Shown in pieces: positions 34,307 to 42,226 of a DNA stretch of 42,250 nt; the stretch's first letter is position 1, and each line of letters starts with the position of its first letter. The notes under the pieces were generated by a model that was not told where the DNA came from, ran no database searches, and was given only the letters and a program-made list of their open reading frames with translations. The DNA comes from Bacteriovorax sp. (GTDB taxonomy: Bacteria > Bdellovibrionota > Bacteriovoracia > Bacteriovoracales > Bacteriovoracaceae): NCBI GenBank assembly GCA_018060625.1, contig JAGOVS010000009.1, positions 1 through 42,250 on the forward strand, read 5' to 3'. A program made the translations under genes and the position numbers.

Positions 34307-34333
34307 TAAGTATTTTCCTGAACGTTTCGATAG
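34307..34333 (+). promoter_or_regulatory. Sigma28-type promoter (third flagellin)
   Basis: TAAGTATT (34307-34314) and TTCGATAG (34326-34333) fit the sigma28 pattern with an 11-base spacer. The -10 keeps the core CGAT. Confidence 0.6.
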
Positions 34334-34338
34334 GTTGT

Positions 34339-34384
34339 TTGACTGACAAAAGCAGTCAATAACAAAAGAGAGTGGGGACTCTCT
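34339..34384 (+). promoter_or_regulatory. Double hairpin in the third flagellin leader
   Basis: Hairpin 1 is TTGACTG (34339-34345) with CAGTCAA (34353-34359). TAACAAAAGA (34360-34369) follows, then hairpin 2, AGAGAGT (34367-34373) with ACTCTCT (34378-34384), closing a GGGG loop. AGGAG (34390-34394) follows, then the ATG at 34401. The GGGG loop is the same as in the second flagellin leader, while the stem bases differ but stay complementary. Confidence 0.65.
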
Positions 34385-34400
34385 AAAACAGGAGAATACT

Positions 34401-35234
34401 ATGGGTTTAAGAATTGCTACAAACATCGCTTCACAATCAGTTCAAAAGAACTTGAAAGAAGTTTCAAATGCGGGGAATTCTTCGCTTGAAAAACTTTCTT
34501 CAGGGAAAAGAATCACAAAGGCCGCTGACGATGCCGCAGGACTTGCGATTGCGACAAACTTAGAAGCTCAAACAAAAGGTTTAAGACAAGCAACTCGAAA
34601 CGCAAATGATGGGGTGTCGTTGGTTCAAACCGCTGAGGGGGGTCTGGCAGAGACATCAAACATACTCGTACGCCTAAGAGAGTTAACGATCCAAGCAGCT
34701 TCAGATACAGTCGGAGAGCACGAGCGTGGATTTCTAGACAAAGAATATCAACAGTTGTCAAAAGAGGTTGATCGTATTTCAGAATCAACAACTTTTAACG
34801 GCTCGCAACTTTTAAATGGAAAAGGCAAGGGATCAATGGATTTCCAAGTTGGTGCCTTTGCAGGTGAGCAAAATAAAATTACCTTTGATTCTAGCGAAAC
34901 AGATTCATCAACAGGTTCAATCGGTATTGATGGTACAGGTATTGGAAATAAAGATGATGCTTTATCGGCCATCGCAAGCGTTGATGCTGCTATTGAAAAA
35001 GTCTCTGGTCAAAGAGCAAATTTGGGTTCGATTCAGTCACGACTTGGATCAACTGTGAAAAACCTAGAGACGCAAACAATTAACCAAGATAGTGCAAGAT
35101 CAGTTATTCAAGACGTGGATGTTGCTGAAGCCTCAGCCGCCCTTGCTTCTAACAATGTTGTAAAAAATGCAGCGGTCTCAACATTGGCTCAAGCAAATGC
35201 AATCCCTAATAATGCACTAAGATTAATATCATAA
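34401..35234 (+). CDS. Flagellin
   Basis: A 277-residue flagellin, the close paralogue of that at 33150. Same N-terminal motif (MGLRIATNIASQSVQKNL), same central DFQVGAFAGEQNKITFDSS, and a C-terminal ANAIPNNALRLIS. Synonymous differences between the two genes show that the duplication is not recent. The central domains D2/D3 are missing, as in the other two. A short PilZ gene follows in the same direction. Confidence 0.97.
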   Translation: MGLRIATNIASQSVQKNLKEVSNAGNSSLEKLSSGKRITKAADDAAGLAIATNLEAQTKGLRQATRNANDGVSLVQTAEGGLAETSNILVRLRELTIQAASDTVGEHERGFLDKEYQQLSKEVDRISESTTFNGSQLLNGKGKGSMDFQVGAFAGEQNKITFDSSETDSSTGSIGIDGTGIGNKDDALSAIASVDAAIEKVSGQRANLGSIQSRLGSTVKNLETQTINQDSARSVIQDVDVAEASAALASNNVVKNAAVSTLAQANAIPNNALRLIS

Positions 35235-35245
35235 AAGAATGAAAC

Positions 35246-35271
35246 ACAGAGGAGAAGAAATTCTCCTCTGT
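35246..35271 (+). terminator. Hairpin after the third flagellin
   Basis: ACAGAGGAGAA (35246-35256) pairs perfectly with TTCTCCTCTGT (35261-35271), with a GAAA loop. No T-run follows, so it may be an RNA-stability hairpin rather than a simple terminator. Confidence 0.55.
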
Positions 35272-35291
35272 AATGTAAAACTTCTGTTTTT

Positions 35292-35338
35292 AATCCCCTC
35301 CTCTCTTTAATTATTAAAGAGAGGATTTTGGGAGGGGT
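35292..35338 (+). repeat. Palindromic element before the PilZ gene
   Basis: A perfect 12-bp inverted repeat, CCTCTCTTTAAT (35300-35311) and ATTAAAGAGAGG (35313-35324), is flanked by outer arms CCCCTCC and GGAGGGG (35295-35301 and 35331-35337). The outer part resembles the element at 34136-34188. The GGGAGGGG at its right end is also the only purine-rich stretch before the PilZ start. Confidence 0.5.
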
Positions 35339-35350
35339 TTGGGAAAATAT

Positions 35351-36058
35351 ATGAAAGAGCAAAAAAGAAGCAAGGATTTTGACAGAATGATAATAGAAGC
35401 CGTTCAAGGTCATTATTCATTTTTTGCTTGGCAGTCAATTGGTGGAGTTGTTGAAAAGTGTGAATTAAAGATTAAAGCTTATCGAAAAGATTATAATGAA
35501 ATTGAGTTAGAGGCATGTCCAGGAGAGGAAGATCGGCTTGGATTGGTTATTTCGGGAAACAGAGTGCTTAATATTTATGTTCCAGAAAGTTCAATTTCAT
35601 TCCATTCTGAGGTAAAAACAATTTCAGAAGGGAAAAAAGTCAAAATGTACTTGCCATTAGAGTATTCCTTTTTTGAAAGACGAAAGCATGAAAGGGTTCA
35701 ACCTCAAAAATCATGTTATGCTAGTTTTGAATACAATAAGCAGATAATCAAAAAAACAATTTATGATTTTAGCTTGGGGGGAATTGCAATTATACTTCCT
35801 CAATCTGAAAAAATTAAGTTATCAAAAGAAAGACCATTCTATGAGTTGTCTCTTGATATAGGCCTAAGGAAAATGAAAGTGAAGGCCGTTTGTGTAAATA
35901 CAATCACGATTGATCGCTATAAGTTTGAAAACTTACCCTATGGAGGGTTTAAGTTATGTTACCGATTTATTGAAATGAATAATGAAGATCGTGCCTTCTT
36001 GTCAGAATTCATTACTCATGAAAAGCTTATGCAGCAAGTTCAAAAAAAAGCAAACTAG
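35351..36058 (+). CDS. PilZ-domain protein
   Basis: PilZ domains bind cyclic di-GMP, and many act on motility or surface polysaccharide. I choose the ATG at 35351 (235 residues) over a TTG at 35339. An N-terminal strand-rich domain of about 105 residues, like the YcgR/PilZN type, leads to RRKHERV (110-116) and DFSLGG (139-144), which are the R-x3-R and D/N-x-S-x2-G c-di-GMP motifs. The location directly behind three flagellins suggests a role in motility; this is context only. It is followed by the LpxH-like gene after 40 bases. Confidence 0.88.
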   Translation: MKEQKRSKDFDRMIIEAVQGHYSFFAWQSIGGVVEKCELKIKAYRKDYNEIELEACPGEEDRLGLVISGNRVLNIYVPESSISFHSEVKTISEGKKVKMYLPLEYSFFERRKHERVQPQKSCYASFEYNKQIIKKTIYDFSLGGIAIILPQSEKIKLSKERPFYELSLDIGLRKMKVKAVCVNTITIDRYKFENLPYGGFKLCYRFIEMNNEDRAFLSEFITHEKLMQQVQKKAN

Positions 36059-36098
36059 AGACAATTTACAGAAGGGATTTTTAGGTAGATAATAAGCT

Positions 36099-36863
36099 AT
36101 GAAGTTTTCCGCTATATCTGATGTTCATGTAAAAGTTTCTGACGATGAAGCGGAGAGACTCCTTTTGAGCTTTTTAAGAAATCCAGATGTCCAATCAAGT
36201 GATGTTGTCCTTCTTTTGGGAGATATTTTTGATTTAATGATTGGTCCTCATTCACAATATTTCATGCGCTTTCAGGCTTTTTTTGAAGAGATTAAAAAAA
36301 TGATTGGGAGAGGGATAAGGATTTGCTACGTTGAGGGAAATCATGACTTTCATCTGGAAAAGCTCTATAAGAAATTTTTTTTGGTTCATAAAGAATTAGA
36401 TCCAAGTCTTTTCTTAATAGCTCCATTTTTCACTTTCTCAGATGCAGGAAAGAGAATTTATTTTTGTCATGGCGATGATGTGGAACTCTATAATCCGGGC
36501 TATAAGATTTTCAAAAATTTTGTAACAAGTGCTCCCTTGCGATACTATGCCAATAACTTAATGCCTCATTTTTTAATAAAAAGTATCGGGGAATATTCTT
36601 CTGAGAAATCACGTAAGAGAAATAATAAGCGATACTCTAAGGTTTCAGATCTAGGGCCAGTAAAGCAAGTTTTTAGAGAATCTGCAGAGGCGTTTTTTCA
36701 AAAACAAATACACGAGATCATTGTTTGCGGACATAGTCACGTACAGGATTATTATTGCTCCCCAAATGGTTTTGAGTATGTAAATAATGGATATGCCCAG
36801 CATACTAAAACTTATATTTCCATAGAAAATGGAAATATAAGTTTTAAGTCCATAGAGCTATAA
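36099..36863 (+). CDS. lpxH: Metallophosphoesterase, probably LpxH
   Basis: The 254-residue protein is a calcineurin-like phosphoesterase with SDVH (7-10), GDIFDLMIG (about 42-50), GNHDFH (about 81-86), FCHGDDVE and CGHSHVQ. This set matches the LpxH group, which hydrolyses UDP-2,3-diacylglucosamine to lipid X in lipid A synthesis. Another phosphoesterase of the same fold cannot be excluded. It lies behind PilZ, and its 3' end overlaps the recN stop by six bases. A bidirectional hairpin lies within its last codons. Confidence 0.75.
   Translation: MKFSAISDVHVKVSDDEAERLLLSFLRNPDVQSSDVVLLLGDIFDLMIGPHSQYFMRFQAFFEEIKKMIGRGIRICYVEGNHDFHLEKLYKKFFLVHKELDPSLFLIAPFFTFSDAGKRIYFCHGDDVELYNPGYKIFKNFVTSAPLRYYANNLMPHFLIKSIGEYSSEKSRKRNNKRYSKVSDLGPVKQVFRESAEAFFQKQIHEIIVCGHSHVQDYYCSPNGFEYVNNGYAQHTKTYISIENGNISFKSIEL
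36807..36845. terminator. Bidirectional terminator inside the LpxH-like coding end
   Basis: AAAACTTATATTTCCAT (36807-36823) pairs perfectly with ATGGAAATATAAGTTTT (36829-36845), 17 bp with a five-base loop. The flanking A and T runs give a T-run on both strands. It serves the minus-strand recN operon, whose stop is at 36858, and may also serve the plus-strand gene. The stem is encoded by the last residues of the LpxH-like protein. Confidence 0.72.
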
Positions 36864-38489
36864 GATAGGATTCATGGCCCTGATAATTTCAGATTTTCGC
36901 TCGCCCATGGCCAAGTCAATAAGTGAAACAGTCCGAGGCTGGTCTTCAATAACCTTTGTGCTCTTGGAGACATTAATTATTTGAGTGGCAAAGTTAGCAA
37001 TCTGGGGAAGGTGTGTAATGGCCAAAACCTGAGAGCATTCAGAAACTGATTGAAGCGATTTTCCAATACAGACTGCTGTTTCTCCTCCAATTCCTGTATC
37101 GATTTCATCAAATAGAAAAACGGAAATAGTATCATTGCTCGAAAGAATTTGGCGGATTGAGAGAAGGATTCTGGATAACTCCCCTCCAGATGCAATTTCT
37201 TTGACTTTAAAAAACCCCTCTCCTGGATTTGTTTCAGCAATGAAGTCGACTCTAGAGTTTCCTTTTAAGCCAAGCGTTTCAGTTTTATTGACCATGATTT
37301 TTAAAGAGGCGCCATTCATCTTTAAATCACGTACCTTTTTTGTTAGCTCTAGTGAGAGTTCTTCGGATTTATCAACACGAACATTGTGAAGTTCGTCAGC
37401 GAAAGTTGCACACCTGAGTTCAAGGTCATTAATTTTTTTTGAAACGAGTGCAATTTTTTCATCGACTTGGGAATAAGATGTAAGTTCATCTTTAAATTCA
37501 TCAAAGGTTTTGATCATTTCCTCTGTTGACCCTCCAAATTTTCTTTTGAGTCTTTGATAGTTGTCGATTCTATCAATGATTTCTTCAATGTTTTCTTCGT
37601 CAAAGTTCGCGTTTAAGTCCTTAGAAAGATCATAAGAAACATCTTCAAGTATTGATTTAATATCGTAAAGTTTAGTAATAATTTCCTCAGAAACAATTCC
37701 AGTGTTTTTTTCTGCTTTATTGAGACATGTCTTTAAAAGATCTAATAGGTTAACGTCGTCATCTGAAATGGCCGAAGCTAAGGATCCAAGGGTTTGTTGT
37801 CGTTTCTCAACGTTTAGAATCAAATCCTTTTTTCTAAGAAGTTCAAGCTCATCTTCAATACTTGGGTTGAGTTTTTCAAGTTCTTCGAGTTGGAAACGGA
37901 TATAATCCTCTCTTTGGGCTCGAATGTTTTTCTCATTAAGAAGTTCCGAAAAGTCTTTTTTTAAGTTTGTTAATTGACCATAAAGCCCCTGGTAGTCACT
38001 AATGTCTGCGTTAAGATCTGAATATGAATCTAGTAAAATAAGCTGGTAATCCTCGCTTAAAAGTTTTTGGTTTTCAAACTGACCGACAAGATCAACAAAT
38101 CTCTTTGAGAATGCAGTTAAGAGAGAAGCAGAACATGATTGATAATTTAGATATGACTTTGATGATTCATTGGCAAAGATGATTCTTTTGATCACAACTT
38201 CACTTCCCTCAAAGGGATGACCAATTTCATTAAAATAATTTTTTATATTTGTATCATTTGTAGAGAAAACAGCTTCAATGCTAGCAAATTCTGCGTTTTT
38301 TCGAATGAGCTTTTTATCTGCTCTTGCCCCGAAAATAATCTGAAGGGCATCGAGAATTAAACTTTTACCAGAGCCAGTTTCTCCGACAATGGCATTGAAT
38401 TTGGTGTCAAATTGAATTTCTTGATTCTCGAAAGTAGCAAAGTTTTGAAGGTTCAATGATTTTAAGTAAAGGGTTTCGTTGGTTTTCAT
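36858..38489 (-). CDS. recN: DNA repair protein RecN
   Basis: RecN is an SMC-like ATPase in double-strand break repair. The 543-residue protein has Walker A GETGSGKS (36-43) in the N-terminal part, a long coiled-coil middle (about 155-365), and the C-terminal signature ASGGELSRILLSIRQ plus Walker B ISVFLFDEIDTGIGG. This order is diagnostic. It is the last gene of the operon, overlapping nadK by four bases. Its stop overlaps the stop of the convergent gene. Confidence 0.96.
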   Translation of the reverse strand: MKTNETLYLKSLNLQNFATFENQEIQFDTKFNAIVGETGSGKSLILDALQIIFGARADKKLIRKNAEFASIEAVFSTNDTNIKNYFNEIGHPFEGSEVVIKRIIFANESSKSYLNYQSCSASLLTAFSKRFVDLVGQFENQKLLSEDYQLILLDSYSDLNADISDYQGLYGQLTNLKKDFSELLNEKNIRAQREDYIRFQLEELEKLNPSIEDELELLRKKDLILNVEKRQQTLGSLASAISDDDVNLLDLLKTCLNKAEKNTGIVSEEIITKLYDIKSILEDVSYDLSKDLNANFDEENIEEIIDRIDNYQRLKRKFGGSTEEMIKTFDEFKDELTSYSQVDEKIALVSKKINDLELRCATFADELHNVRVDKSEELSLELTKKVRDLKMNGASLKIMVNKTETLGLKGNSRVDFIAETNPGEGFFKVKEIASGGELSRILLSIRQILSSNDTISVFLFDEIDTGIGGETAVCIGKSLQSVSECSQVLAITHLPQIANFATQIINVSKSTKVIEDQPRTVSLIDLAMGERKSEIIRAMNPIL

Positions 38490-39394
38490 TTTATCTCCCG
38501 AGCTCCATGTGTAAATTTTTCTTTCAAGGTTCTAAAGTAGGTGCGAGTTGGGTTTTTCACTAATCGAACTACCTTAGTTTTATTCTTAGTTACTTTAACA
38601 ATTTGGTTTGAATCAATAGTAATTGCCTGTTGGCCGTCAAGCGTTAGTTTTATAGACTCATCGGTCCTGGCCGCTTTTATCATGACACTTGAATGATCAG
38701 GTATGACTAATGGTCTGTGGGTTAAACTATGGGCGCAAATGGGAGTAAGGGTTATGGCATTTACACTTGGTTGAATAATAGGTCCTCCTGCCGCTAGCGA
38801 ATAAGCAGTCGAACCGATAGGGGAACTTATAATAAGTCCATCCCCTGCAAGATTATAAATATGTTCCCCTTCTGATTCTACGGATAAGGTTAGCATTCGC
38901 GAGATTTGATTGTTATTAATAACAACATCATTTAAAAAGTATCCTGTAAACGTGGGTTTCTTTTTTGCCTTGGGAAAAACTTCCACTTTATAAAGATTAA
39001 GTTGAGTCATTTTAAAATTGCCTTTTAGTGTCGCTTCAAGTTCATCAAAAAATTCTGCCTTCGTGAATTCCGTGATGAAGCCGAGGTGGCCCATATTTAC
39101 TCCAAAAATAGGAGGAGATTTCTTGGTCATGTTGCGACAAACACCGATAAGAGTCCCATCTCCACCCATTGTAATAATTAGGTCAGAATCAGAGAACAAT
39201 TCAGTTTCTGCGATAAAGGATAGATTTTTTAAATCACCTTTGAGGATTTTCTGAAGCCTATCTTTTTCTTTTTGAAGAAACGAGATTGATTTTTTTCTTC
39301 TTTGCAACCAGGTAACTAGGTTGGAAAGGATGCTTTCGAATTCGATATTCGTTCTGGGTTTTAAAATGATACTGATGTTTTTAAACTGGGCCAA
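38486..39394 (-). CDS. nadK: NAD kinase
   Basis: NAD kinase makes NADP from NAD. The 302-residue protein begins at TTG, preceded by AAGGAG; it lies inside the end of the receiver gene. Motifs: GGDGT (77-81), NMGHLGF, FLNDVVINNN (the family NE/ND motif), ISSPIGSTAYSLAAGGPII and LDGQ. The usual SPTGSTAY reads SPIGSTAY, a mild change. nadK-recN linkage is common in bacteria. The neighbours upstream are a signalling pair. Confidence 0.95.
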   Translation of the reverse strand: MAQFKNISIILKPRTNIEFESILSNLVTWLQRRKKSISFLQKEKDRLQKILKGDLKNLSFIAETELFSDSDLIITMGGDGTLIGVCRNMTKKSPPIFGVNMGHLGFITEFTKAEFFDELEATLKGNFKMTQLNLYKVEVFPKAKKKPTFTGYFLNDVVINNNQISRMLTLSVESEGEHIYNLAGDGLIISSPIGSTAYSLAAGGPIIQPSVNAITLTPICAHSLTHRPLVIPDHSSVMIKAARTDESIKLTLDGQQAITIDSNQIVKVTKNKTKVVRLVKNPTRTYFRTLKEKFTHGAREIK

Positions 39395-39764
39395 GGGGTG
39401 CTCCTTCGGATAAGAAAATAGTCAAGGCTTCGTCGATGTTTTGGAAAGGCTTGGAGAGAAGAAGACAATCATACTGATTGGCCTTTTCAATAACATGTGG
39501 AGAGCTATAGGCCGTAATAATGATAAATAATTTACTAATGTCAGCCTTGGTAAAGCGAGCTTTGGATTCTTCTATTACATCAAAACCCGAAATATCCTGT
39601 AGCATTAAATCACAAATAATACGATCGAAGTCCTGTGTTAAGATGAGCTGGATTGCCTGACGACCACGACTCTCGACGACTACGCTTGCCCCTCGTTTCT
39701 CCAAAAGTTTTTTCAATGACTTCTGAATAAGTGGCTCATCCTCAATAAGTAAAATTTTTTTCAA
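39381..39764 (-). CDS. Single-domain response regulator
   Basis: The 127-residue protein is a bare receiver domain, without an output domain. Acidic residues E8, D9 and the phospho-acceptor D52, the switch T84 and K105 are present (IEDEP, IICDLML, IITAY, LLSKPF). Such proteins act by protein-protein contact, like CheY or Spo0F. It lies nine bases behind the histidine kinase gene, its likely partner, and its end overlaps nadK by 14 bases. Confidence 0.93.
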   Translation of the reverse strand: MKKILLIEDEPLIQKSLKKLLEKRGASVVVESRGRQAIQLILTQDFDRIICDLMLQDISGFDVIEESKARFTKADISKLFIIITAYSSPHVIEKANQYDCLLLSKPFQNIDEALTIFLSEGAPLGPV

Positions 39765-39773
39765 AATGAACTC

Positions 39774-41303
39774 CTAAGCTAGAGGTAAGTTTAGCGAGAA
39801 AGTTGCGCCAGGAAAAGGTGAATTATTTTGAAAATGAATTTTACTACCAAGTTGCCTTGCTAGGTTTTGGCAAATTGATAACCCCAGGCCAGTTCCAGAA
39901 TCTTTTGTAGTAAAAAAAGGCACAAAAATATTGTCTAGAAGTTCAGGCTTTATTCCGGGGCCATCATCTGTAACGGCGATAGTGACTGAGGCGTTGTCGT
40001 TGATAAGTTTTATAATAATACTGTTTTGATTAACCCGGGTGTTGGATGATTTTATTGCCTGAGCGGCATTTATAATTAGGTTGAAAATTATCTGTGTAAG
40101 GCAAGTCGGATTACTTTCTACTGTAATAGATTCTGGTTGTGCAAAACCAATACATTCAATTTTTTTTTGTATTTCCTTTGTTTCACTTTTGGTCAGAGTC
40201 ACGATTTCTTCAACAAACTGATAAAGGGTAATTTTTTTTAATTCTTGTTGGTCGCTATATAGACTTGAGAAATTCTTTATAATGGTTTGAGAGCGGTTTG
40301 CATTGGTGCTAATGTCAAAAAGTATTTCCTTTGTTTCTTCGTCTTTGGCATCGCTTGCAAGAATTGAACTGGTTAGATTTATACCAAATAATGGATTAGA
40401 GAGCTCATGCTGAAGAGTGTTTAAGAGTTCTCCCAATAATAATACCCGCTGTGAGTGATAGAGTTCAGTTGAAATGGTATCTTTGCTCAGATTTGAGAGT
40501 TCCATAACGGTGTTTGTTTCGTCTTCGATTGGAAAAACCATCAGATGAGAATTTGTTAATGGTGGAGATTTTAGATGGTTCGTGAAAACAGAATCGTCGT
40601 TTCTTTTGACACAAATCTTTTCTGGGAAATTCTCCAGCGCCATCTTGATAAGACTCTTTTTCAAGTCATTTTTTTCTTTGTTAAGTATCCTCATGAGTAA
40701 GGGGTGGAGATGAGTTGCAAGGCTTTGAAATAGTTTTTGTTCATCTTCGCTTGGAGGAAGAAATGAATTTCGAGATATGAGATAAATGACAGAATGATTC
40801 TTAAGGTCAATCTCTCGAGCGAGAAAATTTCCAACAATGTCTAAGTCATCTTTTAGATTGATTGATTGATTGAAAATTTTATTCTTACTTTTTTTTATTA
40901 GACTAAAAAGGAGGTTGAAGTTTTGCATGCTTATGAGGCGTGCGTCTTCACCATTTGAATAATTATAAAAGAAGTTTTGACCAACGGGTTTGCCTTTTTC
41001 GTGTACAAGAATATGGCAGGAATCAAAAGAACTTATTGGTGATAAGTTTAAAATTGCCTTAGGCAAATTCCTAACCTCTTCAATGATCACAATAAGTCTT
41101 CGCAAGTCTTCTTTTAGTGCATGTTTCTGTTCGACAGATGAATACGCCTTCGAACTTTTTATAAATGAAAGAATTCTTTTTTCTAATGTATTTTTGGAAA
41201 AACGCAGAGGGCTTACCTGCAATGGTAAGGAGGCAAGCTCGTTCTTGTCTAAGCTGAGAAGTTTTTTAACTTCTTTAATTCTGGCAGGATTTTGATCTTC
41301 CAC
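39774..41303 (-). CDS. Sensor histidine kinase
   Basis: The 509-residue kinase has no clear membrane helix or signal peptide, so it looks cytoplasmic. The N-terminal 280 residues are mixed, with a GAF-like alpha/beta stretch at about 95-205. The kinase core has the phospho-acceptor H299 (LQHELSNPLFG), the N box with FNLIINAAQAI, G1 DDGPGI, an F box (FVPFFTT) and G2 GTGLGL. It starts at GTG 41303, inside the upstream gene's end by 55 bases, with no good Shine-Dalgarno; translational coupling is likely. The input signal is unknown. Confidence 0.93.
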   Translation of the reverse strand: MEDQNPARIKEVKKLLSLDKNELASLPLQVSPLRFSKNTLEKRILSFIKSSKAYSSVEQKHALKEDLRRLIVIIEEVRNLPKAILNLSPISSFDSCHILVHEKGKPVGQNFFYNYSNGEDARLISMQNFNLLFSLIKKSKNKIFNQSINLKDDLDIVGNFLAREIDLKNHSVIYLISRNSFLPPSEDEQKLFQSLATHLHPLLMRILNKEKNDLKKSLIKMALENFPEKICVKRNDDSVFTNHLKSPPLTNSHLMVFPIEDETNTVMELSNLSKDTISTELYHSQRVLLLGELLNTLQHELSNPLFGINLTSSILASDAKDEETKEILFDISTNANRSQTIIKNFSSLYSDQQELKKITLYQFVEEIVTLTKSETKEIQKKIECIGFAQPESITVESNPTCLTQIIFNLIINAAQAIKSSNTRVNQNSIIIKLINDNASVTIAVTDDGPGIKPELLDNIFVPFFTTKDSGTGLGLSICQNLARQLGSKIHFQNNSPFPGATFSLNLPLA

Positions 41304-41686
41304 TGTTTAAGGTTATCGATCAGTTCATATTCTAGCAAGTCACAAATCATGATAGAATCATTTTTTTCTTTTGCCTGAAGAAGGGATCTTACAACAGAAA
41401 GAAGATGAATTTCCAATTTTTGGAATTCTTCGTTTTTATAACTTTGCCCACCAGTTTCAACTCTAATGACTCGATAGATTTTTGTAACAAGTTGAATGTA
41501 TAGATCCATGAGATCCACAATCTCCGTGAAGCCATTATTGGTCAACTCACTTTCTCCTGCATTATAATGAACAATCAGTTTTTGAATGTGACTAATAATA
41601 TGATCAATGTATCCAAAACATGAGTCAATTGATTCAAATGCCAATTCAAGCGATTTATTGTCTTTTGAAATCTGTATAGTCGTCAT
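41249..41686 (-). CDS. Helical protein of unknown function
   Basis: I do not recognise this 145-residue protein. It is rich in long amphipathic helices (ELAFESIDSCFGYIDHIISHI; DLMDLYIQLVTKIYRV; HLLSVVRSLLQAKEKND), with an acidic middle and a basic C-terminus. The helical-bundle look is consistent with a small adaptor or chaperone, but that is speculation. It ends inside the kinase gene, so the two are co-translated. Codon use resembles its neighbours. Confidence 0.7.
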   Translation of the reverse strand: MTTIQISKDNKSLELAFESIDSCFGYIDHIISHIQKLIVHYNAGESELTNNGFTEIVDLMDLYIQLVTKIYRVIRVETGGQSYKNEEFQKLEIHLLSVVRSLLQAKEKNDSIMICDLLEYELIDNLKQWKIKILPELKKLKNFSA

Positions 41687-41692
41687 AGTATC

Positions 41693-42226
41693 CTATTTAC
41701 TTGCGTCGGGCCGATTACCTGTTTTGGCAGAGACTAGTTTATGTTCAGAGATGGTGTTTTCGATTAGTTCAAATAAAACACTACAAAGATTAGCACACTC
41801 TTCAAAGGCGTAATACGAACTCTCTGTGAGTTTGACGAGACCATCACCAAAGAGATTGGCCTTTCTCACAGCAAAATAGTCAATGATAGGGTTCAGAAAT
41901 GGTGAAGTTCTTTGCACGAGTACTTGTAGTTGATCAATTTCGTCAATCTTTTTAGAGTATTCTTTTATTCTCGCTATGCTTGGAGTTGGGCCTGATATCT
42001 CCTCAAGGATGAAACGAGAATAATTTTTTCCAAATTCAGAAAGTTCAAAGAGGTGTTGAATTCCAGTTAGTGCATCGAGAAGGTCTCGGTGAGTGTGGTT
42101 GGTTAGTTTAGGAAATGGTAGATTTTCCTCATGATCAGAAATGACAAAAGAAAATGCTACTCTGTAAAGAGATCTGAAAATGTCAGTGCTTTCGATGTGG
42201 TTGTCGATGAGATTCTCAAGATACAT
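41693..42226 (-). CDS. Helical protein of unknown function
   Basis: This 177-residue protein is also all-helical, without motif or signal peptide. Its C-terminal part has the segment YYAFEECANLCSVLFELIENTI, and the N-terminal part LLDALTGIQHLFELSEFGKNYS. The stop lies six bases before the start of the 145-residue gene, so both are probably in the same operon as the kinase. It is first in the visible operon; its own promoter would lie at the window edge. Confidence 0.7.
   Translation of the reverse strand: MYLENLIDNHIESTDIFRSLYRVAFSFVISDHEENLPFPKLTNHTHRDLLDALTGIQHLFELSEFGKNYSRFILEEISGPTPSIARIKEYSKKIDEIDQLQVLVQRTSPFLNPIIDYFAVRKANLFGDGLVKLTESSYYAFEECANLCSVLFELIENTISEHKLVSAKTGNRPDASK

Noticed and set aside
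34181..34426. Minus-strand ORF of 81 codons between the second and third flagellins
   Set aside because: It runs antisense through the third flagellin promoter and leader hairpins, has no ribosome site, and its sequence resembles no family. It is a shadow.
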